In this document: positions 29,481 through 40,292 of the stretch, piece after piece
Layout of the letters: each line of letters opens with the position of its first letter
Position numbering within the stretch: position 1 is the first letter of the stretch
From: Ceratothoa steindachneri
Taxonomy: Eukaryota; Arthropoda; Malacostraca; Isopoda; Cymothoidae
Direction of reading: 5' to 3'
Length of the DNA stretch: 64,000 bases
NCBI GenBank assembly: GCA_963969495.1
Contig: OZ018328.1
Location: 3,587,886-3,651,885, forward strand
The notes under the pieces: generated by a model
What the model was told of the DNA's origin: nothing
Databases searched by the model: none
The model's input: the letters and a program-made list of their open reading frames with translations, nothing else
Position numbers and translations under genes: made by a program

Positions 29481-30093
29481 CAACCACTCCCCAATCTTCC
29501 GAGGATCTTTCTGCAGCCGGGTAGTATTTCCTTCCTTTGCAACGTTCATACCAAGTTTGCTATCGTTGGCAAATTTGGAAATCTTCGCAACTACATCACC
29601 ATCCATATCATTAACATAGATTATGAACAGTAGTGGTCCCAGGACAGAACCTTGGGGAACACCGCTAGTTATGGGTGCCGACTCAGAAGCCTGTCCATTC
29701 AACACTACCCATTGCCGTCTGCCTGCCACCTAGCCAGTTTTATATCCAACTTGCTATATTTCCATCTATGCCCAGCGCGCGCACTTTCCGAAGGAGGCGG
29801 CGGTGTGGTACCTTATCGAAGGCTTTTTGAAAGTGTAGGTAGATAACATCCACCGCCTTATCCCGGTCGTGCTCAGTAAAAATGAAGTGGAAGAATTCCA
29901 CAAGATTCGTTAGGCATGACCGGTGCCTTTGGAACCAATGCCAGCAACTCCTCAATCGCAAGTTGGACTCTAAATATGACATCATTTTGTCCACCAAGAT
30001 GCTTTCTGTGATTTTACTGACTATTAAGGTTAAGCTAATAGGTTGGTAGTTCGGTTGCTGGCTAGGGTCTCCTTTATTGAAGATAGGGGTCAC
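29481..30093 (-). pseudogene. CR1 RT N-terminal and palm region
   Basis: Frames 29740-30093 and 29454-29729 (codons below 29481 are LTR). Fingers NYQPISLTLIVSK, motif A DVIYLHFQKAFDKVPH (canonical Asp before F replaced by His in L-H-F), motif [15 protein letters not shown], motif C region ISKFANDSKLG, where the usual FADD reads FAND. The same FAND occurs in the plus-strand copy. Inactive. Confidence 0.88.
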
Positions 30094-30120
30094 CTCTGCT
30101 TCACACTGAGATACCTCCGC

Positions 30121-30974
30121 TTTGAGAGAAGCGACCGATGGGGCCTGGCTTCCCTCTCCCCCCCCTAAGGGGGTTTGCCCTGCCGAGCTGCTTCAATGGG
30201 GAACGGTCGCCTATGGGTTGCCTGCTGGCTTTCTTGACCATCCCCTTGGAAAGTAAAGGGGGGACTGCCACTGGAAAGAGGCACCCCCGGACAAGGGGGT
30301 GAGGGGGAGTCCCCTAAACCCGTAAGCAAAGGAAAGGAGTAAGCTTCCTCTCCGGTTAGAGAGATTTGGAGGGTCTCCTGCGAGAGCACAGGGCTGGGGG
30401 GACCTCCATTTTTTTTGGTATCATCATTGGGCATGGTGACCCTATTTTTTTACGGGAAGCAATCGCTCATCACCCCTCACAGTAGCCTGCCCTGCAAGGG
30501 GTGTGTATGGGGCTGGCAGAACCAGGTGCTGCCATTCAAGGCCACTCCTCCCACCTAGTGGCCTGGCAGTCCCTCAGCATGGCGGCTCCACCTTGGACAA
30601 GGCATAAAATATATAGTGTTTGAAAATAGAAAGGAAGAGGAGGTATGGAAGATGTGGCTGGGGATAAATCAGGTTATTTCAAAACCCACCATCCCAAAAT
30701 GGATCTCGGGGGTGAAGGATCATTGTCCCTCCCCCCTCAGCCCCGATCTGGGATAGTTGACTGAGAAGAAGGTCAGCATCTACCCTGTGAAATTAGAGGC
30801 TGACCAGAGAAAGTTGTGGGAGAGGTTGTGGGAGAGGTTGTATGAAAAGGGAGGAAACAGCGGGGAAACACCAGTGTTCTGAAGGAAGGAGAAGAGGCTA
30901 AGCTGGGGTCGGACGGGGTGCTGAGTCCCTCAGCACGGCAGCTAGGATGGCCAATCACTGCGCCCCTTATGGGG
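30121..30974 (-). pseudogene. E1 copy C1 5' end: ORF1 N-terminus and 5' UTR
   Basis: Resumes C1 after the CR1. The open piece 30165-30434 begins MPNDDTKKNGGPP and continues SLTGEEAYSFPL, showing the ORF1 start without the poly(C) slip of copy B. The 5' UTR spans 30435-30962 and ends at the terminal hairpin (30963-30974). Confidence 0.88.
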
Positions 30975-30975
30975 T

Positions 30976-31435
30976 AGGCACAGTTGAGATTAGTCACAAA
31001 TGCAATAAGAGCAGTTAGCGAGTGAGGGAAAGAATGCACTCATATTTTATGGGATGGTGGACAAGAGGGCACTTGTTTAACATGGTCTCTTGCATAAAGA
31101 TCGCTAATGAGGAATGGAAGAAGATGAGCCTTCACAGCTCCTTTCAGTTGTGGCAGAGTCCAAGGCAATTCCTTTGGAGGAATATGCCATCCAGGACTAG
31201 CCTGGAGGAAATGATGGGGCCTTTTTTGATGACAAGTCTCTAACAGGAATGGCTCTATGCTTTCTGGAGAGAGAACTCCTGGGGCTATTGTTCATACAGA
31301 GCTGGGCTTGCAATGCAAGATCTTTCCCTCCCTCTGCTGAAATCTCTGGCAGGCAGGGTGGCTTTAGAGGTGGAAGTCCCTCTTTGGGATGGTTCTTTAG
31401 AGAATGGGGTTGGTATAGTCAGCCCTATTATTAAG
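30976..31435 (-). mobile_element. E1 copy C0, continuation beyond C1
   Basis: Starts with the second copy of the C1 target (AGGCACAGTTGA, 30976-30987) and about 50 bp equivalent to copy B 17658-17710. It then jumps near 31035 to the EN/ORF1 border (copy B about 20160-20530; TTTAACATGGTCTCTTGCA block). RT and most of EN are thus missing. It ends at about 31435 without the 5' hairpin, so C0 is 5'-truncated. Confidence 0.8.
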
Positions 31436-31641
31436 ATTTTGTGAGTATTTTAAGTATACCAAATCAGGCATTGTATCATACTACAGGAGTATATACAGTA
31501 ATTTAATTATTATTCACTAAATTGAAAATACTTTACCATAAAATAGTTTTTATATTACAAGACAAATTTTAACTCTTTTTACTGAATTAAAATTTGTATC
31601 CAAACTAATTCCTAAAAATTAAAAGGATCAAAACTACCTAC
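31436..31641. other. AT-rich unique sequence
   Basis: No recognised repeat or frame; it lies downstream of the possible exon at 31642-31806 and may be intronic. Confidence 0.4.
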
Positions 31642-31806
31642 CTTTTCTTCAAGGCAGCTTTGTGCCCCTGTTTCAATAGATGCATTTGGTATTGAGTTTT
31701 CTTCTTGGGAATCGAGTTTCTCTTCCTTTTCAGTAGGTTGAGAAGTTTGATATTCCAGATATTCTTCCTTAATCTCTTCTTTCATTAAAATCTCTACAAA
31801 CGGCTG
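31642..31806 (-). CDS. Possible coding exon, acidic Glu/Lys-rich
   Basis: Minus-strand open segment bounded by plausible splice signals. At the 5' side, TTTATCTAAGCAG precedes CCGTTTG (31804-31807). At the 3' side, GAAAAG is followed by GTAGGT (31641-31636), close to the donor consensus. The encoded segment (FVEILMKEEIKEEYLEY, then QPTEKEEKLDSQEEN) has two overlapping psi-K-x-E SUMO-type motifs, MKEE and IKEE. Such acidic exons precede zinc-finger exons in many arthropod genes, but no zinc finger is seen here. It could also be chance or an exon of an unrecognised element. Confidence 0.4.
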
Positions 31807-32268
31807 CTTAGATAAATTCAAATGTATTTCTATTTAAGTATCTATAGACTACTTGATGGGCAATAGCTTAGCTTAGTGGAAATACCGCTTCTGATTATAG
31901 CAAAGTTAAGCCACATTCCATGCCAATCAATACATCTCTACTGGAAATAAAGGCATCTAAAATGAGGGCAGATTGGTTATAAAACACCTACCTTTAAAAA
32001 AAACACCTCTACTTGATGGTAACAAAAATTACTTATATTAGAAAAATAATGACCAAAATAGTCATATATAAGTTAATAACCCTGAGATTCAAGTCCATCA
32101 GGTCTTAACAATTCAAATAATGTATTTGGCCTATAAATAAACCACTACAATTTGGCTAAATTTACCACGTTCTTTACAAAACTCTTTGTTTAATAAAATC
32201 CTCATACTTTTATTGATTTTTGCTGCATTAATTAAACAAAAACAAACTTTTGGGCCTGTGTCTCTTTT
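31807..32268. other. AT-rich sequence without a recognised gene
   Basis: Between the two possible exons, which lie on opposite strands. Nothing else recognised. Confidence 0.4.
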
Positions 32269-32343
32269 CAGTGAGCAAGATGGTGTCCCCAGGAATGTAA
32301 AAACAATCCCTGAGTGGGTTCACAGGTTCCCCAGTAAGGTGAT
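32269..32343 (+). other. Possible exon or ORF interrupted by E1 copy F
   Basis: TCTCTTTTCAG (32260-32270) could be an acceptor. The frame that follows reads EQDGVPRNVKTIPEWVHRFP and reaches the E1 insertion point at 32343. Skipping copy F and one target copy, the same frame stays open to a TAA at 43693. Unusually GC-rich for the local AT-rich background. No protein family recognised; the open stretch is too short to prove coding. Confidence 0.3.
32334..32343. repeat. Target-site duplication of E1 copy F (3' side)
   Basis: GTAAGGTGAT here, GTAAAGTGAT at 43565-43574, 9 of 10 identical. Confidence 0.75.
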
Positions 32344-32500
32344 TTTTAAATTTTCAAAAAATTTTGGAAGCCCATCTGGAGACTGTCTACTTGGGCAGAA
32401 GTCACCGTACTCACTACAGCCTACAACTAGACTATATTAAAAAATAAATAAATAACAAATAACAAGGGTAAAAAGATCATAGTCTAAAAACAAAGCACCT

Positions 32501-33100
32501 TCAGTGTCGGGGGTAGCCCCCTCCTCTGGTGCAAGAGCATGCAAACCTACAACAAACAGTTAAATAAGTAAGGAGGAGGCCGGCCTCCTGCAAAAATTTT
32601 AAAGTCCACAAGTTAGTGTGAATGAATCTGAATCTGTCCTGAGTAGACGGGACAAGCAATAGCAACTCTGTTTGTCCTGGTACTAGGACAGGTGGTGTGG
32701 GCGAAGATTGCCCAGACTGGGACATTCAACAAGAGTGTGCTGAACAGTTTGGGGGACAATGCAGTCTCCAGAATAAGGCACAGGCGAGTGCTCCATCAAA
32801 TGGCGGTGCATCCCGTGAGTGTGTCCAATTCGGGGATGACAAAAGTATAGGGCGTTTAAGGACCATGGGAACAGTTGCGGCGCAATGGCATGCAATTTTA
32901 AGTTCCCCTCAACCACATCCCAGCACCGAACACAATACTCCCGGTGCTGTAGAAGCTTTGGAAGAAGAGGCATGGCAACAAATAGTTAAAGTGGTACCCT
33001 CCAGGCTGGTGTCCTGGGCAGAACCAGGGGCACCACCGGCCCAAAAGCTATACCTAGCTCTCAAAGGAGTTCCTAGGCCTAAAACCAAAGGGTGTAGGGT
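32501..33100 (-). pseudogene. E1 copy F distal RNase H and tail
   Basis: Pieces of the tail (YSGDCIVPQTVQHTLVEC; Cys lost at the first position relative to C-X2-C, leaving Ser) and the spacer up to E3. A deletion near 32925 joins sequence equivalent to copy B 16945 to sequence equivalent to 17459, removing the catalytic part of RNase H. Confidence 0.8.
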
Positions 33101-33979
33101 ATGAATGGCTATGCGTTAGACTTGAATGCTTATGGTGGTACGGATCCTACTAGCATATTTCCTTTATTTTTCAAGAACAATGCTGCAATATTGGCCCCTA
33201 AACTGAAAATCCTATTTAGACAACTTATTTGTGTTGGTAAATTCCTGCTTTGTTGGAGAGTTGCCAATGTAACTGCTATTCCTAAAAGAGCATCAGCTTC
33301 GCATTTACCATCTGAATATAGGCCTATTTCAATAACTCCTATTATATCCAAGATTTGAGAAATTATTGGCTAGACGTCTCAATAATTTCATTATAAAAGA
33401 ATCTTTACTACCTTCTACTCAATTTAGATTTAGAAAGGGTGTAGAAACCTATGATGTCTTGTCTTATTTGGTCCACCAGTTGCAATCTAACCTTGATGCA
33501 GTGTCTGAAGCCAGGCTAGTATCACTGGACTTCAGTTCTGCCTTTGACAGAGTTAATCATAAAGCTTTGTTATATAAACTTAAATTAATGGGCATAGGTG
33601 GCCCTTTTTATTCTATTTGAAAAGAATTTTTATCTAATTGCAAGCAATGTGTGGTTGTTGATGGGAAATATAATTCTATGGTTGATGTAGTCTCTGGTGT
33701 TCTGTAAGGTAGTGTCCTTGGACCTATTTTATTTACTTTATATACTGCTGATATGTAGCAGAACATAGAGAATAACATGATGGCCTATGCTGATGATGCA
33801 TCATTGTACTCATTTATTCCATCCCCAAGACCGAGTTGAGGTGGCAAATTCTATAAATAGAGATTTGGTAAAAACCTCTAGTTGGTGTACTCATTGGGGC
33901 ATGGTTTTGAATGCTGGAAAATCACACTCGATCATTTTTAGTTGCAATAGAACTTCAAATCCAAATCATTCAACTGCCC
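33101..33979 (+). pseudogene. E3 LINE (CR1/Jockey superfamily), part 1: RT N-terminal half
   Basis: 5'-truncated plus-strand LINE inside E1 copy F. Frames 33101-33358, 33366-33620 and 33787-33979 give ANVTAIPK and SEYRPISITPIISK (fingers), LVSLDFSSAFDRVNH (motif A with catalytic Asp), a motif B with Q replaced by a stop (VL-stop-GSVLGP near 33705), and AYADDASL (motif C, read at about 33785). Without an RNase H it fits the CR1/Jockey group. Three or more stops make it inactive. The frame is interrupted near 33979 by L2. Confidence 0.82.
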
Positions 33980-34482
33980 TTCCCAGAAGGTTGTTGTGTG
34001 AGCGTCTTCAATTGCCCCAATGATTCGATTCCATTCAAAAAGCTTGTGATCGGCATTCTTATCATCCATCTCCCGATTCATCATTCTTCTGTTATTTAGT
34101 GCTCTTTAATCAGTGTTGTCGTGTTGTGATCTTAGTGTTTTTAAGTTAATTTCATTGTGTGAACTATAATTATGGCATTGTGTTCAATTCTTTTCAACTA
34201 GTTAGTGCTGTGCTCCGCATTCACTGATAGTCTTACTTGCAAGTACCAAATTTTATTTGTAATTCATTGCTCATTACGGCTTCATATTACCTTCCCTCTC
34301 ACTCCATCGATTCATTTGTTGTCACATGCTGCTGTGTTTTCCTGCTTGCCTAACCCTCCCCCATTCCCATGCCTGACCTGGGCGAGCCTTCCACCACTTT
34401 CTACGAGTCAAGTTAGGGTTAAGTTTTTCCCTCTTCTGCACTTTCATAATTCTCGCCATTAGTCCCTCCTTTCTCCTCCACT

Positions 34483-35223
34483 ATGTATGATAGGGACTCA
34501 ATCGTCTCACTCAACTCCTTAAATTATCATCTTTCTCCAGCCACATATGTGAAGATAAAGGGGGCTGGTATCCCCCAAACTCGCCCAACTAGGAGGGGGA
34601 TGAGACTTTCAGCGTCCCTTAGGAACCTCTTTTGCCTTACCATTCTTCCTGTACCAAACACTTCCAAATCTCCCCCTTCCTTCTGTGCTCATCAGCAGGC
34701 GCTGTCGCCGTCTCTTCTGAACATTAGAAGCCTGACCAATAAGTCGGAGTATGCGCATGACCTCGTTGTTCGCACTGGAGTTTCCTTTCTTGGCCTTACA
34801 GAAACCTGGCTCGAGTCTGATTCTCGTTCATGCACTGCCCTTGCAACCCATCAGGATCATTATTTCCTGAAAGTTCCTCGGAACCACCATGGAGAGGGAG
34901 TTGCACTGATTTCCAAATCATCATCCTTCTCCCCTTCCCTCCTCTAGCCTCATTTGAGGCTCTCATTGCTATCTCATGTGCTGTGCCTGCTCTGACTATT
35001 GTGGTCCTTTACCGCCCTCCCAGCTCATCTCTGGCATTATTTCTTGAGTTCAGTAACCTACTCTCCGACCTATCCTCTACCAGTTCTCTGCTTATTCTTG
35101 GTGACTTCAATTTTCCTAGCTACAATGAGACTTGTCATGCATAAATTGACATCATTGGCCTCTTCTCTCTTACACAACATGTATCATCCCCAACACATAT
35201 ACATGGTAATACCCTTGACTTAG
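34483..35223 (+). pseudogene. L2 endonuclease
   Basis: Open pieces 34483-34947, 34830-35144 and 34999-35223. APE-type motifs: LLNIRSLTNKS (catalytic Asn), FLGLTETWLES (Glu in TETW), LILGDFNFPS (D-x-N). The S-D-H block is visible as NMISDHFLVNF near 35270-35300. Frame changes near 34890 and 35130 break it. Confidence 0.87.
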
Positions 35224-35475
35224 TCATCTCGAACCTCCATATATCTAATCTAACAGTAACTGACCGTTCTAATATGATTTCCGACCACTTCTTGGTCAAT
35301 TTTAAATTCTATATTCATGACCACCTACCTACTCACTCATCTCGAGATCCTACTCCTTTCTGGTGACTATAGTCAATTGATACTACTTCTCTCTTTAACG
35401 ATGTTTCTGCCCTACCTCCTATTGATACTACTGCTTCACCTGACCAAACCTTAAACTCACTGCACCAATCATTAC

Positions 35476-36988
35476 TTGCCTGCCTTGACATGCATGCCCC
35501 ACTTATCACTCCTACAAACCACCATCACTGCGCCCCTTGGTTCACTATGGAAATCCTTCATTCAAGGAGGTCCTTGCGTGCCCATGAACGTGCCCTTCGT
35601 AAAGCACGCTCCCATGGGCAGAACACAACCTCCCTCTCATTTGCCTATCGCCTTGCTACTTCGACTTATTCTTCCAAATTAAAATCAGCGTGTGAGGCTC
35701 ATTCATGCAAACTTTTGTCTGAGAGCAAGAATGACCTTCAGATTATCTTTCATCTCCTCTGTCGTCTTTCCTCACCAGGACCAATTTCCCCCACCTCTCC
35801 TCCCATCAACCCCTCTACTCTTTCTAAATTTTTCTTTGATGAAATTATTAAGCTTTATGCCATACTACCCCAGTCTCCTGAACAAGCCCACACTTAACAT
35901 CCTCACTCGGGCGTGCTCTGAGGAAGTAACTACCCTGATCTCACGCTCTAACAGAGCTGGATCCCCTAAGGATGTCTTTCCACCCAAACTCCTCCACTAA
36001 ATTCTCCCTGCTGTCCTCCCAAGGATTCTTCATCTATTTAACACTTCTCTTGCCACAGGGGTGGTTCCCTCTTCATTCAAACATGCCTCAATTCGTCCTA
36101 TCCTTAAAACACCACACCTTAACCCCTCTAAACCATCTAGATATCGTCCTATCTCATAGCTTCCATTCCTTTCTAAGATCCTTGAGAGAGTGGTTTTCTC
36201 TAGCCTTAATGACCATATTTTAAACTGCAATATCGATAAAACGTACCAATCGGGGTTCAAAGCGAAGCACTCTGCTGAAACCGCTATTTATAATGTTTCA
36301 GACAGTTTACATAGAGCTGCCGATAGGGGTTGTACGTCCATTCTAGTCCTCCTAGACCTCTCCTCTGCTTTCTAAACTATCAACCACACTATTCTCCTTG
36401 ATGGTCTTCAAACTTTCCTTGGTCTCTCGGGCACTGCACTTGCTTGGTTCCGCTCACACCTCTCCTCCTGCACTCAGTTGGTCACGCTCAATAACCTCTC
36501 CTCCTCCGAGCCCACAACCCATTCATTTTGGGGTGCCTCAGGGCTCAGTCCTTGGTCCCCTCCTCTTTCGCATCTACTTACTTCCTCTTGGCTCCCTTCT
36601 TTGTGATTTGGGCCTGTTCTTCCACTTCTATGCTGATGACACTCAGATATACCTTTCCTCATCCCCTGTGTCTTTTGCTCAATCAATTACTAAACTCCTT
36701 TTAGCCTACACCTCTATAAAGGAATGGCTGTCTGCCAACTTTCTCAAACTTAACCATGATAAAACTGAAGTTCTCCTTGTTGGTACCGCTTCGATGGTGG
36801 AGAAATCTAAAGCTCTATTTCCCTCCCTTAACTTTGGGGAAACCAATGTCGCCTTCTCTGTTACCGTCAGTAATCTTGGTGTTATTTTCGACGAGCAACT
36901 CTCGTTTAAACCGCACATCCATCGTATCTATAAGTTTTCCTTCATTTTCCTCCACAACTTTTTACATGTTCGATCCCATTTTAATTGA
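35476..36988 (+). pseudogene. L2 reverse transcriptase
   Basis: Linker 35490-35897, then RT in pieces 36190-36375 and 36398-36988. Fingers SRYRPIS and FLSKILERVV; YQSGFKAKHSAETA; motif [11 protein letters not shown] (followed by a stop at 36375); motif [15 protein letters not shown]; motif [13 protein letters not shown] with both Asp. [16 protein letters not shown] lies downstream. A recognisable but inactive copy. Confidence 0.88.
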
Positions 36989-37567
36989 TGAAGCCTTGCG
37001 ACTGCTATTCATGCCTTCCTCACCTCATGCTTAGACTACTGTAATTCTCTTCAAGTGAATCTCCCTTCTTTGTCACTTCGCCCCCTACAACTAGTTAAAA
37101 ACTATGCTGCCCAGCTCCCCCTTTGCTGCCCCTGGTTCTCTCCTTCGATGCCTCTGTTACAGGAGCTACATTGGTTACCCATTCACTTCCGTACTCACTA
37201 TAAAATTCTTATCATCACCTACAATGCCCTAAACCTCAAGGTTCTACCTTATCTCTCATCTGCCTTCTCCTGTCATTAAACTCCTCGGGCACTCAGGTCT
37301 AACCTCGCTCCCATCCTGAACACTCCTCATTCTGTCCTCTGCTCGATGGGTGACTGTTTCTTCTCAGTTTGCGCTCTTAGACTCTGGAATGCTCTTCCTG
37401 CCGAAGACCAATCTTCTCCCTCCCTTGCTACTTTTAAGCGTCTCCTGAAGACTCATCTCTTCATAATTACCTTCTCCCCTGTAAACTTTCTCTATACTCA
37501 CTACACAACCTGCGCTCTGTGAGGGATAAAAGCCCTGAAGGGGGCATTATAAATACTTATTATTATT

Positions 37568-38340
37568 ATTTATTGCTTAATAATATTTGTTTGGATTCTT
37601 CTGATAATATTAAGTTACTTGGTGTTGTTTTAGACAGCAAGTTTACTTTTGAAACTCATCTTCGTTCAGTTTCTTCCTCCATTGCTCAGAAGACTGGTCT
37701 ACTTAGAAAATGCAGAAAAACCTTTGGAAATAATAATGCGGTTTTACGTTCCTTCTTTGCTTTTATTTTGCCTAAATTTGAATATTGTTCTACTGTCTGG
37801 ATGTCGGCTGCGGATTGCCATCTTAGATTGCTCAATAGAGCAATCAATAATATTAAATTCCTGTTGCCCAATCTAAATATTGACCCACAGAAACATAGAT
37901 TGGTCGGGTCATTATTTTTTTTTTTATTTAAGATTTTAAATAATAATGAACATCCACTCCATCCTGCTCTGCCTGAGCCTTTTACATCAGTGCGATTCAC
38001 ACGTCACTCTAATCACCTTATTAATAGGAAGAGCAAAGCGTTTTCTGTTGTTAGATGTAATACAACTCAATTTAGTCGCTGTTTCATTCCTAATATTTGT
38101 AAGGAATGGAATGAGCTGCCAGAAGAATGTGTATCAGCATATGATATTACGTTGTTTAAATCTAAATAAATAAATTCATTGTTTAATCAATGACTTTGTA
38201 AGTATTTTTAATGTGGTTTTACTTTGTTTTAACATTTTTTTTTACTTTTCTTGCAGTATGTTTCCCTATGGCACCACCCTTGGTCTTGTAGGCTTGTCCT
38301 TTCTATTGGAAACTTCTGTATTTATATAATAATATAATAG
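37568..38340 (+). pseudogene. E3 LINE, part 2: RT C-terminal region and 3' UTR
   Basis: The open frame 37564-38169 continues E3 after L2: NIKLLGVVLDSKFTFETHL, FILPKFEYCSTVWM, and a final CKEWNELPEECVSAY block of the kind that ends CR1/Jockey-type proteins. The stop is at 38167. The 3' UTR continues to about 38340, ending ATATAATAATATAATAG before E1 copy F resumes. Confidence 0.83.
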
Positions 38341-39660
38341 GCGAGATCAGCTTCAGATGCAGTGAAAACTATTGCCGAATGAGGGAGGCGCCGGGCTTGC
38401 ACATACAGGCGAATAATGCACTGTGCACAGCGAGTGGCATCTCTCCAGCATTGTCAAGTGGCTCTCAATGCAAGAAGTGCAGAAGGTACCGGTCAAAGGC
38501 CAGTGTGGTTGATCAAGTCCAGCTTCCGCAATACATACTCAGATGCAGATGCATAAAACTCGTATCTAAGTTGAGCTTTGAATGAACAAAAGGATCGCTA
38601 AAAAAGTAAGACAGTAGCCCTATCAGCGCCCAAGGCGCTGAACGTCACAGAAGGAAGAATATCTATGGCACAGGTACAAGAGACCTTAAGGCTGAGAATA
38701 TGGAGTCTCCCAGGTGAGGCGTCAGTCAAATACAAGACCAAGGAAACATTGAGAGTCCACCATATTGAGAAATAAGTCTGGGTCAGTGTGGAGCCATGGA
38801 TGGCAACAGAAGTGCACCGCCTTAGTCTTTGCCAAGCAAAAACGAAACCTGTGTGATCTGGTATAGCGAGAGAGACAGTTCAATGCCTGCTGGAGTTGAC
38901 GATCCAGACTTCGCATCAGGGCTGCACCAAAATAGATCAAAAGGTTGTCCACATAGAGAGTAGAGAGAACATCTTCCAGCAACACCAAGGTGATGCAGTT
39001 ATTGCTCAAGGCAAAGAGTGCGACACTGAGGACACTTCCCTGTGCGACACCCTCTTCTTGCTCCATTGGGCCAGAGAAGGGTCCCCCAACCTGAATACGG
39101 AATTGACAATCTCGCAAAAATTCAGATATAAGCATTGGGAGGCATCCCTTCGCAGATATCATGTGGAGAGTCTCCATGATACCATATCACCATGCACTCT
39201 CATAGGCCTTCTCCAGATTAAAAAACACTGTGGCATAGTGCTGTCTACGAAGGAAGGCCTTGTAGACAGCCTTTTCCTGTCAGAGCAGAGCATCCAACAT
39301 GGAATGGAACTTGTGGAAGCTGCCCTGTGTAGAAGACAGATGGCCTCCGCTATCCAGAACAAAAGGCTAATCTAACATTTACCAATTTCTCAATCAACTT
39401 GCACATGTAGGAGGTTAGAGAGATTAGGCGGAAACTGGCCAGGGTAGAATGATCTCTTCCTGGTTTGGGCAAAGTGAGCACAGTGGCAATTAGCCAGGAA
39501 TCTGGGAGGATACCCTCTGCCCAGATCATGTGGAAGAAATCCAACAGAAAGGCCATGCCTTGCTCACCCTGGTGTTTAAGCATGGCGAATGTGACATCCT
39601 CTGGATCAGGGGCAATGTCTGTGTGAGTGGAACGAAACTCACTATGAGTAAACCTGTCGT
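38341..39660 (-). pseudogene. E1 copy F reverse transcriptase
   Basis: Frames 39350-39583, 39159-39362 and 38722-39177. FRLISLTSYMCK, EEGVAQGSVLS (motif B with Pro to Ala) and TLYVDNLLIYF (motif C with the second Asp changed to Asn). Both substitutions would abolish activity. Sequence 38341-38500 is the RT-RNase H spacer adjoining E3. It resumes about 24 bp beyond the point where 32344-33100 ends. Confidence 0.85.
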
Positions 39661-40292
39661 TGAAGAGTTCTCTGCCTATGGAGGTAAAGTCCAGTCCTCT
39701 ATATCACAATGGGCATTGAATGTTGGTGAAGCAGCATCCTGGCTAGAAAATGCGAAGAAAGCAGTAGCGAATGATTCCACCATGGACACAGGGTTTGAGA
39801 TTGCAGTCCCATTCTCACGGTTCTCACGGAGAATGGGAGGGGAGATCATGTGAGAGCTTGCCCTGAATCATTTTGACTCACTTCCAAACCTCTGATAGAG
39901 GGGTCTTCCCATTAGGTGAAGACACATATACCTGCCAAGAAGAGCAGTGGGCATTCTTCAAAATATACCACAACCTAGCTCAAGCTCAATGAATTTCACA
40001 GACAGTGAAGTGGTAGGCAAAATGCTTCCTTTTGAGGGCTACCTCACACTCGGCTAACCACCATGGGAGTGGTCAGCATGCAAAACAGACCAGAAAATAT
40101 TTTAATAGCAAAGTGATCACTAGCATCCAGAAAGAACAAAGGTAGATCAAGGCAGAAAAATTAAGCGGTTCTTTGGCGGGGATGCGTAAACTCATCCATA
40201 TTTAGGACACCTATCTCCAGCTCATTGGTCAGGTCGGCAAGGACCCTACCCGTGAGGTTAATTGGGTAGTCTCACCTGGGAGTATCTATCGC

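Larger units (their letters stand above)
27852..30120 (-). mobile_element. CR1-type LINE, 5'-truncated, inserted in E1 copy C1
   Basis: Minus-strand LINE of the same family as 52140-53850. The 3' terminus at 27852 has two TTCCTTGTAG-type units, typical CR1 ends. It is truncated at the 5' end in the early RT. A solo LTR (28682-29480) splits it between the motif C region and the thumb. RT-N is at 29740-30093 and the palm at 29481-29729. The C-terminal part, 27990-28690, has many stops. Confidence 0.88.
25398..30974 (-). mobile_element. E1 copy C1, internally deleted, inserted in C0
   Basis: C1 consists of 25398-26328, 27291-27851 and 30121-30974, interrupted by E1 copy C2 and a CR1. The poly(A)-type tail is at 25398-25408 and the 5' hairpin CCCC-N4-GGGG at 30963-30974. 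The 3' UTR and distal RNase H (25660-25875) jump at about 25880 to ORF1 core sequence. Relative to copy B, about 4.2 kb (all RT, EN and the ORF1 C-terminus) is missing. C1 therefore encodes no enzyme and could only have moved in trans, or the deletion arose after insertion. Confidence 0.88.
33980..37567 (+). mobile_element. L2-type LINE inserted in E3
   Basis: Nearly full-length, frame-broken LINE. It has a 5' UTR, EN (34690-35150), linker (35480-35900), RT (36060-36990) and a C-terminal region (37050-37280) with LQELHWLPIHFRTHYKIL, a signature of L2-clade proteins. The 3' end is AAATACTTATTATTATTATT, the TATT-rich tail usual for L2. The 5' limit is set by the loss of E3 homology and is accurate to perhaps 20 bp; no clear target duplication was found. 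Confidence 0.87.
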
